Source of the DNA: Sinomicrobium weinanense
Lineage (GTDB): Bacteria > Bacteroidota > Bacteroidia > Flavobacteriales > Flavobacteriaceae
Assembly: GCF_018863395.1 (NCBI RefSeq)
Contig: NZ_JAHKRR010000004.1
Coordinates: 372,001 to 436,000 of the forward strand
Reading direction: 5' to 3'
DNA: 64,000 nt
The notes beneath the pieces are model-generated. The model was not told where the DNA came from. It saw only the letters and a program-made list of their open reading frames with translations, and ran no database searches. The first letter of the stretch is position 1. Every line of letters starts with the position of its first letter. Shown one piece after another: positions 45,002 through 53,340 of the stretch. A program made the position numbers and the translations under genes.

Positions 45002-47548
45002 ATGGATACAAGAAGAGATTTTTTAAAAAAAGCGGCCATGCTCACCGGAGGTATGGGCGTGTCGATGGCCTTTCCGCCTTCCATTCAGAAAGCACTGGCC
45101 ATAAATCCTGATGAAGGCAGTACTTTTTACGATGCTGAGCACGTGGTGCTGCTTATGCAGGAAAACCGTTCTTTCGACCATTGTTTCGGGACGCTCCGGG
45201 GCGTAAGAGGATATAACGACCCCAGGGCGATCACCCTGCCCGACCAGAATCCCGTCTGGTTGCAAAGTGATAAAAAAGGCCGTACTTATGCCCCTTTTCG
45301 CCTGAATATGAGGGAGACCAAAGCTACCTGGATGGGCGATCTGCCCCATTCCTGGGAAAATCAGGTCGACGCCCGTAATGACGGTAAATACGATAAATGG
45401 CTGGAAGCAAAGCGCACCGGACGAAAAGCTTATCAGGATATCCCTTTTACCCTGGGGTATTACAACCGGGAAGACATTCCTTTCAATTATGCCTTTGCTG
45501 ATGCCTTTACTGTATTCGATCAGCATTTTTGTTCGGCACTGACCGGAACTACGACCAACAGACATTTTTTTTGGACGGGAACCTGTCGGGCATCTCCCGG
45601 GGCGGAACCCAAGGTCCGGAACTCAGAGGTATATTATAATAAAGAGGCCCAATGGAAAACTTTCCCCGAGCGACTGGAAGAAAACGGGGTTTCCTGGAAG
45701 GTCTATCAAAATGAAATAAGCCTGCGGACCGGATTGGAAGGGGAGGACGAGTCGCTCCTGGGCAATTTTACGGACAATAACCTGGAATGGTTTTCCCAGT
45801 TCAATGTGCGTTTCAGTGAAGGGCACCAGAGATTCCTTAAAAAAAGGCTTGCCGAACTGCCTTCGGAGATCAAAGAGCTGGAAACAAAGATCGGCAAACT
45901 GCCCAAAGCACAGGGGCAGAAACTGCAAAACAAACTGGAGCAGAAAAAGAACCAGCTTCAGAAAATAAAGGAAGAACTGGAAGTGTGGAACCCGGATAAT
46001 TTTGAAAAACTTTCGGAATTTCATAAAAACCTTCACAAAAAGGCCTTTACCACAAATATAAACGATCCGTACTATCACGAAACCGAGACTATAACCTATT
46101 TGGATAATGGTGAAGAACGAGCCATAAAAGTACCCAAAGGAGATATATTGCATCAGTTCAGGCAGGATGTGAACAACGGGGAGCTCCCGGCGGTATCATG
46201 GCTGGCGGCACCACAGAAGTTTTCAGACCATCCCAGCGCACCCTGGTATGGTGCCTGGTACGTATCGGAAGTACTGGACATCCTTACTAAAAATCCCGAG
46301 GTGTGGAAAAAGACCGTATTTATCCTTACTTACGATGAAAATGACGGCTATTTTGATCATGTTCCTCCTTTTGTAGCTCCCAACCCGGAACACCGGAATG
46401 CTTTTTCTGAGGGGCTCCATCCTGCGCAGGAATACGTAACCCTTGAAGAAGAATTGAAAAAAGAAGGCATGAAACCGGAAAATGCCAGGGAAAGCCCGGC
46501 AGGTCTCGGATACCGTGTACCCATGGTCATAGCCTCGCCCTGGACGCGGGGTGGCTGGGTCAACTCTGAGGTGTGTGATATTACTTCCACACTGATGTTT
46601 ATGGAAACGTGGCTTGGCAAAAAAACAGGAAAAAAGATCAAGGAGGCCAATATCAGCAACTGGCGCCGTACCATATGCAGCGACCTGACCTCGGCATTCC
46701 GGCCGTATGACGCTTCGGCTTTTGACTATCCGGAATTTGTGGACAGGAATCAACTGATGCAGGAGGTTTATAATGCGGGTTTTAAGGAGGTCCCCGATAA
46801 CTTTAAATCTTTATCAGGAATGGAAATTGAACAGGCAAGGACAAACGCTGACGTTCCTTTTCTGCCCCGGCAGGAACCAGGAATAAAGGACTCCTGTGCG
46901 TTGCCTTACGAGCTTTATGTGAACGGTTTGCTGAGCAAAGACAGAAAGACATTCGATATTTCCTTAAAGGCCGCAGATCACATTTTTGGGAAGGATGCGG
47001 CCGGGGCTTCCTTCAATGTCTATGCCCCCGGGAAATATTTACAGAAAAACAGCGATGGGAGCCAGGCATTCGAAGCCGTGAAGACATGGCCTTATGCCGT
47101 AAGCCCGGGAGATACCCTTCAGGACACCTGGCCACTGGACCACTTTGAAGACGGCAATTATCATCTGAGGGTTTACGGGCCCAACGGTTTTTACCGGGAA
47201 TTTTCGGGAAATGCTGATGACCCCGGGGTGGAAATAAGCTGTAATTACGAAAAAACCGGAAGATTTATAAAAAAACTATCAGGAAATGCAGCCCTGGAGA
47301 TCACGAATCGCTCCGGCAGGGATATCCGGGTGACGGTCACTGATAATGCATATAAAACCCCGGAAAGCAAACGGGATATTAAAAAAGGTAGTTCGGAGAT
47401 CATCGTAATACCTACGGATAAAAGCCACGGCTGGTATGACTTTTCGGTAGAAATAGAGGGCGGATCTGCGTTTGGCAGACGATATGCAGGAAGAGTAGAG
47501 ACCGGAAAACACGCTAAGACCGACCCGTTTATGGGAGGAGTGGTTTAA
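45002..47548 (+). CDS. Phosphocholine-specific phospholipase C family protein, Tat-exported
   Basis: Predicted to hydrolyse phospholipids to diacylglycerol and a phospho-headgroup, outside the cytosol. The 848 residues start with a textbook twin-arginine signal (MDTRRDFLKKAAM, Arg4-Arg5). The phosphoesterase signature LLMQENRSFDHCFG is at about 50-63, and EHVV/TYDENDGYFDHVPP (about 445-460) continues the active-site domain. A charged helical insert (about 282-330) resembles one I recall in Bacteroidota members. The final 200 residues fit the paired C-terminal domains of this family. It follows susCD with 158 bases between, filled by repeat A. Related acid phosphatases are an alternative, but length and layout favour PLC. 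Confidence 0.88.
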   Translation: MDTRRDFLKKAAMLTGGMGVSMAFPPSIQKALAINPDEGSTFYDAEHVVLLMQENRSFDHCFGTLRGVRGYNDPRAITLPDQNPVWLQSDKKGRTYAPFRLNMRETKATWMGDLPHSWENQVDARNDGKYDKWLEAKRTGRKAYQDIPFTLGYYNREDIPFNYAFADAFTVFDQHFCSALTGTTTNRHFFWTGTCRASPGAEPKVRNSEVYYNKEAQWKTFPERLEENGVSWKVYQNEISLRTGLEGEDESLLGNFTDNNLEWFSQFNVRFSEGHQRFLKKRLAELPSEIKELETKIGKLPKAQGQKLQNKLEQKKNQLQKIKEELEVWNPDNFEKLSEFHKNLHKKAFTTNINDPYYHETETITYLDNGEERAIKVPKGDILHQFRQDVNNGELPAVSWLAAPQKFSDHPSAPWYGAWYVSEVLDILTKNPEVWKKTVFILTYDENDGYFDHVPPFVAPNPEHRNAFSEGLHPAQEYVTLEEELKKEGMKPENARESPAGLGYRVPMVIASPWTRGGWVNSEVCDITSTLMFMETWLGKKTGKKIKEANISNWRRTICSDLTSAFRPYDASAFDYPEFVDRNQLMQEVYNAGFKEVPDNFKSLSGMEIEQARTNADVPFLPRQEPGIKDSCALPYELYVNGLLSKDRKTFDISLKAADHIFGKDAAGASFNVYAPGKYLQKNSDGSQAFEAVKTWPYAVSPGDTLQDTWPLDHFEDGNYHLRVYGPNGFYREFSGNADDPGVEISCNYEKTGRFIKKLSGNAALEITNRSGRDIRVTVTDNAYKTPESKRDIKKGSSEIIVIPTDKSHGWYDFSVEIEGGSAFGRRYAGRVETGKHAKTDPFMGGVV

Positions 47549-47589
47549 TAAAAGCCGAAGGCTGTATTAAGAGTATTCTTAACTGAGGA

Positions 47590-47676
47590 GACACCTCCCT
47601 TGCCCCCCTCAAGGGGGGTATTTTATCATTTTTAAGAGAATTGATCTCCCCCCTTGAGGGGGGCAGGGGGGGTGTC
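47590..47676. repeat. Long hairpin with CCCCCCTCAAGGGGGG and CCCCCCTTGAGGGGGG cores
   Basis: The left arm at 47590-47618 (GACACCTCCCTTGCCCCCCT and on) is nearly complementary to the right arm at 47648-47676, and each arm also contains its own small palindrome. It lies between the convergent phospholipase and murF genes. CTCCAAGACTCCCCAACTAC just after it resembles the end of repeat A. Confidence 0.85.
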
Positions 47677-47716
47677 CTACCCCAAAAAACCAATCCCTAA
47701 CTCCAAGACTCCCCAA

Positions 47717-48991
47717 CTACAAAACCTCCAGCACCCGCTCCAACGCCATTCCCCTGGATCCCTTGATGAGTAAGGTCTTGTTTTTCAGCTTGTTTTTCAG
47801 AAGGTAGGCTTTCAGCTCTTCAAAGGTTCGGAATTTATGGTGGTCGGAACGGGTTTTAAAAAAATGTTCCCCGACCAGGATCGCATTGCCGGCAGGCAGT
47901 TCTGAGACCTGGTCTGCGATGTGCTGGTGCTCGGTATCCGCCTCATCACCCAGTTCGAACATATCACCCAGGATAACTGTTTTGTCGGGATAGGGCAGGG
48001 CTGCAAAGTTTTCCAGGGCCAGTTTCATGCTGCTGGGATTGGCATTATACGCATCCAGGATGATCCTGTTGCCGTTTTTTTCCACGATCTGCGACCGGTT
48101 GTTGGCCGGGACATAGCTTTCTATGGCGGTTTTGATCTCGTCATCGGGAATATCGAAATAGCTTCCTATGGTCACGGCTGCTGCAATGTTATTGAAGTTA
48201 TAGCGGCCAATAAGGTGGGAGTTGATGTCGATATCGTTCATCTTTAGCGATACAAACGGTCCGGCACCGGTAAATTCCACAAAAACATCAGCATTCCCAC
48301 GGGTATCATAACCGAATTTACGGGAGTAGTTTTCCAGTTTTTGTTGTTGAATGGAATCTTCTGCATTGTAAAAGACGAGTTTTTCGCGTTGCATCAGATG
48401 CTCGTAGAGTTCGCTTTTTCCTTTGATCACCCCTTCAAAACCACCGAAGCCTTCCAGGTGTGCCTTGCCGAAATTGGTGATATACCCGTAGTCGGGTTGT
48501 GTTATGGCACAGAGGTTACCGATCTCCCGGAGGTGATTGGCCCCCATTTCCACAATACCTATCTGAGTGGTATGATCCATGTCCAGGAGCGTGAGCGGAA
48601 CACCGATATGATTGTTGAGGTTTCCACGGGTGGCTACGGTATGGAATTTCCGGGAGAGCACGGCATGGATCAATTCCTTGGTAGTGGTTTTTCCGTTACT
48701 TCCGGTGAGGGCCACTACGGGGAGTTCGAGTTGTTTCCGGTGGTGCAGGGCCAGTTGTTGTAGTGTGTGCAGGGCATCATTGACAAGGATGGTCTTTGCT
48801 CCCGTGTGGTATTCCTTTTCGTCGATCACTGCATAAGACGCTCCTTTTTCCAGGGCTTTTGCGGCAAAGGCATTACCGTTGAAATGATCTCCCTTCAGGG
48901 CAAAAAAAAGGTCTCCTTTTTCGAGTTTTCGGGTGTCGGTGCAAACCTTGTTGCAAGACCGGTATATCCCGTAAAGCATTTCCATATCCAT
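47717..48991 (-). CDS. murF: UDP-N-acetylmuramoyl-tripeptide--D-alanyl-D-alanine ligase
   Basis: Cytosolic Mur ligase adding D-Ala-D-Ala to the UDP-MurNAc-tripeptide in peptidoglycan synthesis. The P-loop TGSNGKTTTKE is at about 98-108, with YNANPSSM (about 315-322) and KGSRGMALERV at the C-terminus, as usual for MurF. The frame opens at 49039, but ATG at 48991 (MDMEMLYGIY) or 48985 is more natural; the product is about 424 residues. It is downstream of gldJ on the same strand, about 98 bases after the gldJ stop. Confidence 0.94.
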   Translation of the reverse strand: MDMEMLYGIYRSCNKVCTDTRKLEKGDLFFALKGDHFNGNAFAAKALEKGASYAVIDEKEYHTGAKTILVNDALHTLQQLALHHRKQLELPVVALTGSNGKTTTKELIHAVLSRKFHTVATRGNLNNHIGVPLTLLDMDHTTQIGIVEMGANHLREIGNLCAITQPDYGYITNFGKAHLEGFGGFEGVIKGKSELYEHLMQREKLVFYNAEDSIQQQKLENYSRKFGYDTRGNADVFVEFTGAGPFVSLKMNDIDINSHLIGRYNFNNIAAAVTIGSYFDIPDDEIKTAIESYVPANNRSQIVEKNGNRIILDAYNANPSSMKLALENFAALPYPDKTVILGDMFELGDEADTEHQHIADQVSELPAGNAILVGEHFFKTRSDHHKFRTFEELKAYLLKNKLKNKTLLIKGSRGMALERVLEVL

Positions 48992-49089
48992 ACGGTAAAA
49001 ATATAAAAAAAGCCCTGACACCGACGCCAGGACTTTCAAGATATTTCACAAATATACTTTGTACTTAATACTTAGTACTTCATACTTTT

Positions 49090-50754
49090 TTAACCTCTGG
49101 GCCTTTTTCTCTTTTTCTTGATCTTGGAGCCTACCCTGGACATGGCACAACGGAACCCGATATAGTCCGTAGCCATATACTGAGCCATAAATCTTCGTTG
49201 TGCGGGATCAAGCCAATAGGCACGGTCCCTCCATGAGCCGCCTTTGTAGACCCTTACATCATCGCCTATCATTGTGGTTCTGCGGTTGGATCTGTCGTAT
49301 TCGCGGATCATATTTCCGGCAGAATCCCTTTCGATCTTATGTTGAGGGGAATTGTACATCTTATGGGTGTTGCTTTCGGTTGTTGCTTCATCCCCGTCAT
49401 AAAACCTGTCAAAATACCTGGAAGAACTGGAATCACCATCGCGGTAATTTCTGTTGTCACTCGTGGAAAAATTGGGCCTCAGATAGGCATCTTCTTCCGT
49501 GATAGGAGTTGTAACCACACTTCCCGGCAGATTCCTGGCAATGATCTTCCCGTTGGGCAGCGTGTCATATACTACTTCATCCGGATTTAAGACCTCTACG
49601 GTTCCGTCGTCGTTGATGGCGGTCTTGGTGTAAACATTTCCTCTGTAATAGTTAAAGTCATTGGCTTCGTCATCAACGATCGGACGATAAACGTCAGCGA
49701 CCCATTCGGCTACGTTCCCGGCCATATCGTAAAGACCAAAGTCGTTCGGCGGATAGGATTTTACAGCTGTGGTGATATCGGCGCCGTCGTCAGACCATCC
49801 GGCAATACCACCGTAGTCTCCTCTTCCCTGCTTAAAATTGGCGAGCTGGTCGCCCTTGGCTGATTTTTTGCTGGACCGGGTGTATTCTCCGTCCCAGGGA
49901 TATTTTTTTCTTCCTCTGACATTGTTATACTCCCTGTTGCCCACGATCGCAATAGCTGCATATTCCCATTCGGCTTCTGTGGGGAGCCTGTAACCGGGGA
50001 GGATCACCCCGCTGGTCAGTTTTGCATATACGTTTGTGCTGTCTTCCTCTTTTTTTCTTCTACCCTGAAGGCTGTCAACATTGCCGCCGTAAGCCGCCCG
50101 GGGATTCATCAGGTAGGTCCCTGTGCTGAATGTTCCACCTACTTCGCCGGCTATGACCTTGTTTTTGGTACCTTCGGTAATGAACCCTTCCTTTTCCAGT
50201 TGCAGTTCGTTAACCCGGTCTGTACGCCATTCACTGAACTGCACGGCCTGGACCCAGTTGATACCTACCACAGGATACTCTGCGTATGCAGGGTGGCGGA
50301 GGTAATTGTTGGTCATGACCTCGTTGTTGCCCAGTCGGTTTCTCCATACCATGGTATCCGGCAGGGCTCCGGAGTATATGTTTTCATACATAGGAGTGCC
50401 CGGAGGGAATACTTTTTTTAACCAGTCCAGGTATTCCAGGTACATCAGGTTGGTTACCTCGGTTTCGTCCATATAGAAGGACTGTATGTGCTGTTGTGTG
50501 GGAGTGTTGTTCCAGTCGTGCATAATATCGTCCTGTACTTTTCCCATCGTAAAAGTACCTCCTTCTATAAATACCAGGCCCGGAGCGGTTTCCTGTTCTT
50601 TAAAATTAGTGTTGTATTCAAAGCCTCCTTCTCCGTCATTGATTTTCCATCCGGTGGCTCTTGATGTATTTTTATAATCGTTAGAGTTTTTACATCCCGT
50701 AAGTCCGCCGGCAAGCGCCAAGAATAAAACCAATAATTTAAAATTAATCTTCAT
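49090..50754 (-). CDS. gldJ: Gliding motility lipoprotein GldJ
   Basis: Lipoprotein needed for gliding and type IX secretion in flavobacteria, related in fold to formylglycine-generating (SUMF1) proteins. The 554-residue product has a lipoprotein signal with Cys21 (GGLTGCKNS). PGLVFIEGGTFTMGKVQDD is the start of the FGE-like domain, and VTNLMYLEYLDWL, LPTEAEWEYAA, FGLYDMAGNVAEW and GFRCAMSR follow in order. The insert with the aromatic/Asp stretch NYRDGDSSSSRYFDRFYDGD is typical of GldJ rather than of catalytic FGE. The -rich gap downstream has repeated GTACTT/ATACTT words. porU, expected next to it, is absent. Confidence 0.94.
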   Translation of the reverse strand: MKINFKLLVLFLALAGGLTGCKNSNDYKNTSRATGWKINDGEGGFEYNTNFKEQETAPGLVFIEGGTFTMGKVQDDIMHDWNNTPTQQHIQSFYMDETEVTNLMYLEYLDWLKKVFPPGTPMYENIYSGALPDTMVWRNRLGNNEVMTNNYLRHPAYAEYPVVGINWVQAVQFSEWRTDRVNELQLEKEGFITEGTKNKVIAGEVGGTFSTGTYLMNPRAAYGGNVDSLQGRRKKEEDSTNVYAKLTSGVILPGYRLPTEAEWEYAAIAIVGNREYNNVRGRKKYPWDGEYTRSSKKSAKGDQLANFKQGRGDYGGIAGWSDDGADITTAVKSYPPNDFGLYDMAGNVAEWVADVYRPIVDDEANDFNYYRGNVYTKTAINDDGTVEVLNPDEVVYDTLPNGKIIARNLPGSVVTTPITEEDAYLRPNFSTSDNRNYRDGDSSSSRYFDRFYDGDEATTESNTHKMYNSPQHKIERDSAGNMIREYDRSNRRTTMIGDDVRVYKGGSWRDRAYWLDPAQRRFMAQYMATDYIGFRCAMSRVGSKIKKKRKRPRG

Positions 50755-51111
50755 ATAAAAAAGATTTGAGTTGTCTGAAAAAAATATTCGTGCAATATAA
50801 TAATTAACGATATATTTTTACTTTTTGAATCGAAATTTCTTTTAAAAATCAACTGTGCTGAGACACTTGTTATAACGTTTAAAGCGTCTTATTATTATGT
50901 TTTGGGAAAAATACTTTGCAGTGTGTTCCGTGAAGAACAGAACAATGCGGAATGCAGGGTATGAAAGTGCCGGGAGTAATAGAGCCGGGATAATGTGGGT
51001 TAACCGGAAAAGCCGGGGAATACTAAGATGATAACGGTAAAGGGAAATAGCACAAGATATTTTGAGAAAAAACGTTAACGAAGGGAAGGCCGGGGAGTGA
51101 TTGGGTATTTG

Positions 51112-51207
51112 GGTGTTGGAAGTTGCAAGTTGAAGGTTACAGGTTTGGTTCTGTATAAATCGCAACTTCAAACCTTGAGCCTATAACCTGCAACCTGAAA
51201 CTTGTAT
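51112..51207. repeat. Phrase-like imperfect inverted repeat (GGAAGTTGCAAGTTGAAGG / CAACTTCAAACCTTG)
   Basis: Runs of AAGTTGCAAGTTGAAGGTTAC are answered by GCAACTTCAAACCTTGAGCC and CCTGCAACCTGAAACTTG. The two sides pair imperfectly around a short centre. It is just upstream of the porV promoter. Confidence 0.65.
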
Positions 51208-51231
51208 AACTATAATTATAGAGTATATTTG
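51201..51231 (+). promoter_or_regulatory. Bacteroidota-type promoter of porV
   Basis: CTTG (51201-51204), 19 bases, then TATATTTG (51224-51231), an exact match to the -7 box TAnnTTTG with a -33 box lacking one T. The start ATG is at 51254, giving a leader of about 15-20 bases. Confidence 0.6.
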
Positions 51232-51253
51232 TTACAAATCTACCAATCTGAGC

Positions 51254-52414
51254 ATGAAAAAAATAGGTATGCTTATTGCTATTGCATTATCGGCAATGTC
51301 CAGGCCGGTATATGCCCAGGATAACAATTATCGTCCCATAAACCCTGCCCTGCCGTTCCTTCTCGTTGCTGCGGATGCAAGGGCTTCGGGTATGGCAGAT
51401 ATGGGAGTGGCTACTTCTCCCGATGCTTTTTCACAACAGTGGAACCCGGCCAAATATGTCTTTTCCGAAAAGCAGTATGGGGTGGGGGTGAGTTATACAC
51501 CCTATTTGAGAGAACTGGTGAACGACATAGGTCTTTTGAACCTCAATTTTTACAAACGGGTCAATGAAAGGAGTGCTTTTGCCTTTAGTTTGCGATACTA
51601 TGGCCTGGGCGGTTTTGAGTTTAGGCAGACGGCGGTAGATCAGGCACGTGAGGTCAAACCCAATGAAATAGCCCTCGATGGTTCTTATTCCCTGAAGCTA
51701 AGCGAGCAGTTTTCCATGGCTGTGGCCGGAAGATACCTGAGGTCCGATCTGAGGCTTACCGAGGTTGAAGGAGCTACGGACGCAAAGGCTGCAAATTCTT
51801 TTGCCGTAGATATTGCAGGGTATTACCAGTCGCCCGAAATCGCTTATGCCGATTTTAACGGACGCTGGAGGGGAGGTTTTAATATTTCCAATGTCGGTCC
51901 GAAGATCAGTTACAGCAACGATGATACCCAGGAAGAATTTCTTCCTGCCAATCTGAAACTCGGAGGCGCGTTCGATTTTATATTTGATGCGGATAACAGG
52001 CTGATGACCGCGGTGGAATTTAACAAACTGTTGGTGCCGACTCCCAGTGATTCTAATGGGGACGGGGTAGTGAATACGGAAGATGCTTATTACAATAAGG
52101 GCTTCGTAAGTGGCATTTTTAACTCATTTGGCGATGCTCCGGGTGGTTTTAGCGAAGAGCTGAAGGAAGTTACCTGGGCGCTGGGCCTGGAATATATGTA
52201 CCAGGAGGCTTTTGCCCTGCGAACGGGATATTTTAACGAAAGTAACGATAAGGGTGCTAAAAAATTCTTTTCTCTTGGTGCCGGCTTCCGGTACAACGCT
52301 ACAACGATCGACATATCCTATCTTTTTTCAACCTCCAGGGTAGAAAACCCCCTGGAAAATACCCTCAGGTTCTCGCTGCGGTTTAACTTCGGGGACGACT
52401 TTAAGGAATTTTAA
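51254..52414 (+). CDS. porV: Type IX secretion system outer-membrane protein PorV
   Basis: Outer-membrane barrel that shuttles T9SS cargo to the PorU sortase. The 386-residue product has a signal peptide cut after VYA (about residue 21). The N-terminus NPALPFLLVAADARASGMAD and SPDAFSQQWNPAKYVF are the hallmarks of PorV/LptO (FadL-like). The last strands end in LRFSLRFNFG with Phe near the C-terminus, as expected for barrel insertion. It has its own promoter, and cdd follows 4 bases after the stop. Confidence 0.94.
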   Translation: MKKIGMLIAIALSAMSRPVYAQDNNYRPINPALPFLLVAADARASGMADMGVATSPDAFSQQWNPAKYVFSEKQYGVGVSYTPYLRELVNDIGLLNLNFYKRVNERSAFAFSLRYYGLGGFEFRQTAVDQAREVKPNEIALDGSYSLKLSEQFSMAVAGRYLRSDLRLTEVEGATDAKAANSFAVDIAGYYQSPEIAYADFNGRWRGGFNISNVGPKISYSNDDTQEEFLPANLKLGGAFDFIFDADNRLMTAVEFNKLLVPTPSDSNGDGVVNTEDAYYNKGFVSGIFNSFGDAPGGFSEELKEVTWALGLEYMYQEAFALRTGYFNESNDKGAKKFFSLGAGFRYNATTIDISYLFSTSRVENPLENTLRFSLRFNFGDDFKEF

Positions 52415-52418
52415 ATAA

Positions 52419-52901
52419 ATGAAAGAATTAGAAATTACATCCAGGTTTGTGGTCTATGAAAATATAGACGAGCTGCCCGGGGAGATCCGGGGCCTGATGC
52501 AGAAAGCGATAGAGGCGAGAAAAAATGCATATGCCCCCTATTCGAAATTTAAGGTTGGTGCGGCCCTGTGGCTGGAGAATGGAGAAATAGTCATCGGGAA
52601 CAACCAGGAAAATGCATCCTATCCTTCCGGCTTGTGTGCAGAACGCGTAGCCGTCTATCAGGCAGGGGCTAAATATCCGGAAGTTAAGATCAATGCCCTG
52701 GCCATTTCCGCTGCTTCCGACAATCGTACGGTGCTGACACCCATACCCCCCTGCGGTGCCTGCCGGCAAAGCCTGGCCGAGTATGAAGTGAAGCAGGAAG
52801 AACCGATAGCACTTTACTTTATGGGAGAGACCGGAAAGATCGTAAAAGCACCTTCCGTCAAAGACCTCCTGCCCCTTTTGTTCGATAAATCCAATTTGTA
52901 G
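52419..52901 (+). CDS. cdd: Cytidine deaminase
   Basis: Converts cytidine or deoxycytidine to uridine or deoxyuridine in pyrimidine salvage. The 160 residues carry the zinc/proton-shuttle motif LCAERVAVY (Cys, Glu) at about 72-80 and PCGACRQ (two Cys ligands) at about 110-116, plus YAPYSKFKVGAAL. The length fits the homotetrameric type. It is 4 bases after porV, so it is co-transcribed with it, an arrangement I know from other flavobacteria. Repeat A copy 2 follows. Confidence 0.95.
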   Translation: MKELEITSRFVVYENIDELPGEIRGLMQKAIEARKNAYAPYSKFKVGAALWLENGEIVIGNNQENASYPSGLCAERVAVYQAGAKYPEVKINALAISAASDNRTVLTPIPPCGACRQSLAEYEVKQEEPIALYFMGETGKIVKAPSVKDLLPLLFDKSNL

Positions 52902-52908
52902 GAGTTGA

Positions 52909-53036
52909 TGAGTTATGGAGTTTGGAGTTCTGGAGTTGAAAAGATTATTTTTCTCCCCTTGAGGGGAGATGCCGAAGGCAGAGGGGGGTAACTCCCCAAC
53001 TCCAAAACTCTCCGACTCCAGGGCCCCGAACTCCAA
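52909..53036. repeat. Intergenic repeat A, copy 2
   Basis: Shares with copy 1 (44846-44998) the words GGAGTTGAAAA, TTTTTCTCCCCTTGAGGGG, GATGCCGAAGGCAGAGGGG and GTAACTCC, in the same order. The internal GTCCCGAC hairpin of copy 1 is missing. Like copy 1 it begins within a few bases of a stop codon (cdd). Confidence 0.85.
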
Positions 53037-53083
53037 TCACTCCTGATTTAACAAAAAAGCCAAATAAAACTATCCTTTTAGTT

Positions 53084-53113
53084 TTTTCACTTTTGTTTAA
53101 AATATTACTTTTG
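53084..53113 (+). promoter_or_regulatory. Candidate promoter of pdhA
   Basis: TTTT (53084-53087), then 18 bases, then TACTTTTG (53106-53113), an exact TAnnTTTG box. The -33 match is weak. It would give a leader of about 220 bases. Confidence 0.45.
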
Positions 53114-53340
53114 TAATTCGCAATTTAAAAGTGCCCTTTCTCATAAAACCAAGGGGAGCGACATCAATTTTAAAGACTAATTAAGCTATTTGATGAAACG
53201 AACACGGGTTTTCAGGGCTGTCAGACGTTTTCTGTGTGCAGCTAAAGTAGATCCGTGTGCGGGCAAAGCGGTTTCATATATGCTACATCCCGATGAATAT
53301 CGGGATTGTGTATTTTGGTACGCGTAAAAAAATTAAACAC

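Larger units (their letters stand above)
50755..51253. other. Divergent gap between gldJ and porV
   Basis: These 499 bases carry both promoters and a phrase-like repeat at 51112-51207, with no gene. In Flavobacterium johnsoniae, porU lies between gldJ and porV; nothing resembling it is present here, even as a fragment. Confidence 0.7.
52902..53340. other. Gap before pdhA: repeat A copy 2, promoter and long leader
   Basis: In these 439 bases, repeat A occupies 52909-53036. A promoter-like pair follows at 53084-53113. A leader of about 220 bases precedes the pdhA start and includes the hairpin ATCCCGAT-GAAT-ATCGGGAT (53287-53306). Confidence 0.6.

Noticed and set aside
53114..53340. A tRNA or known riboswitch in the pdhA leader
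   Set aside because: No cloverleaf or conserved riboswitch core could be drawn; only a small hairpin.
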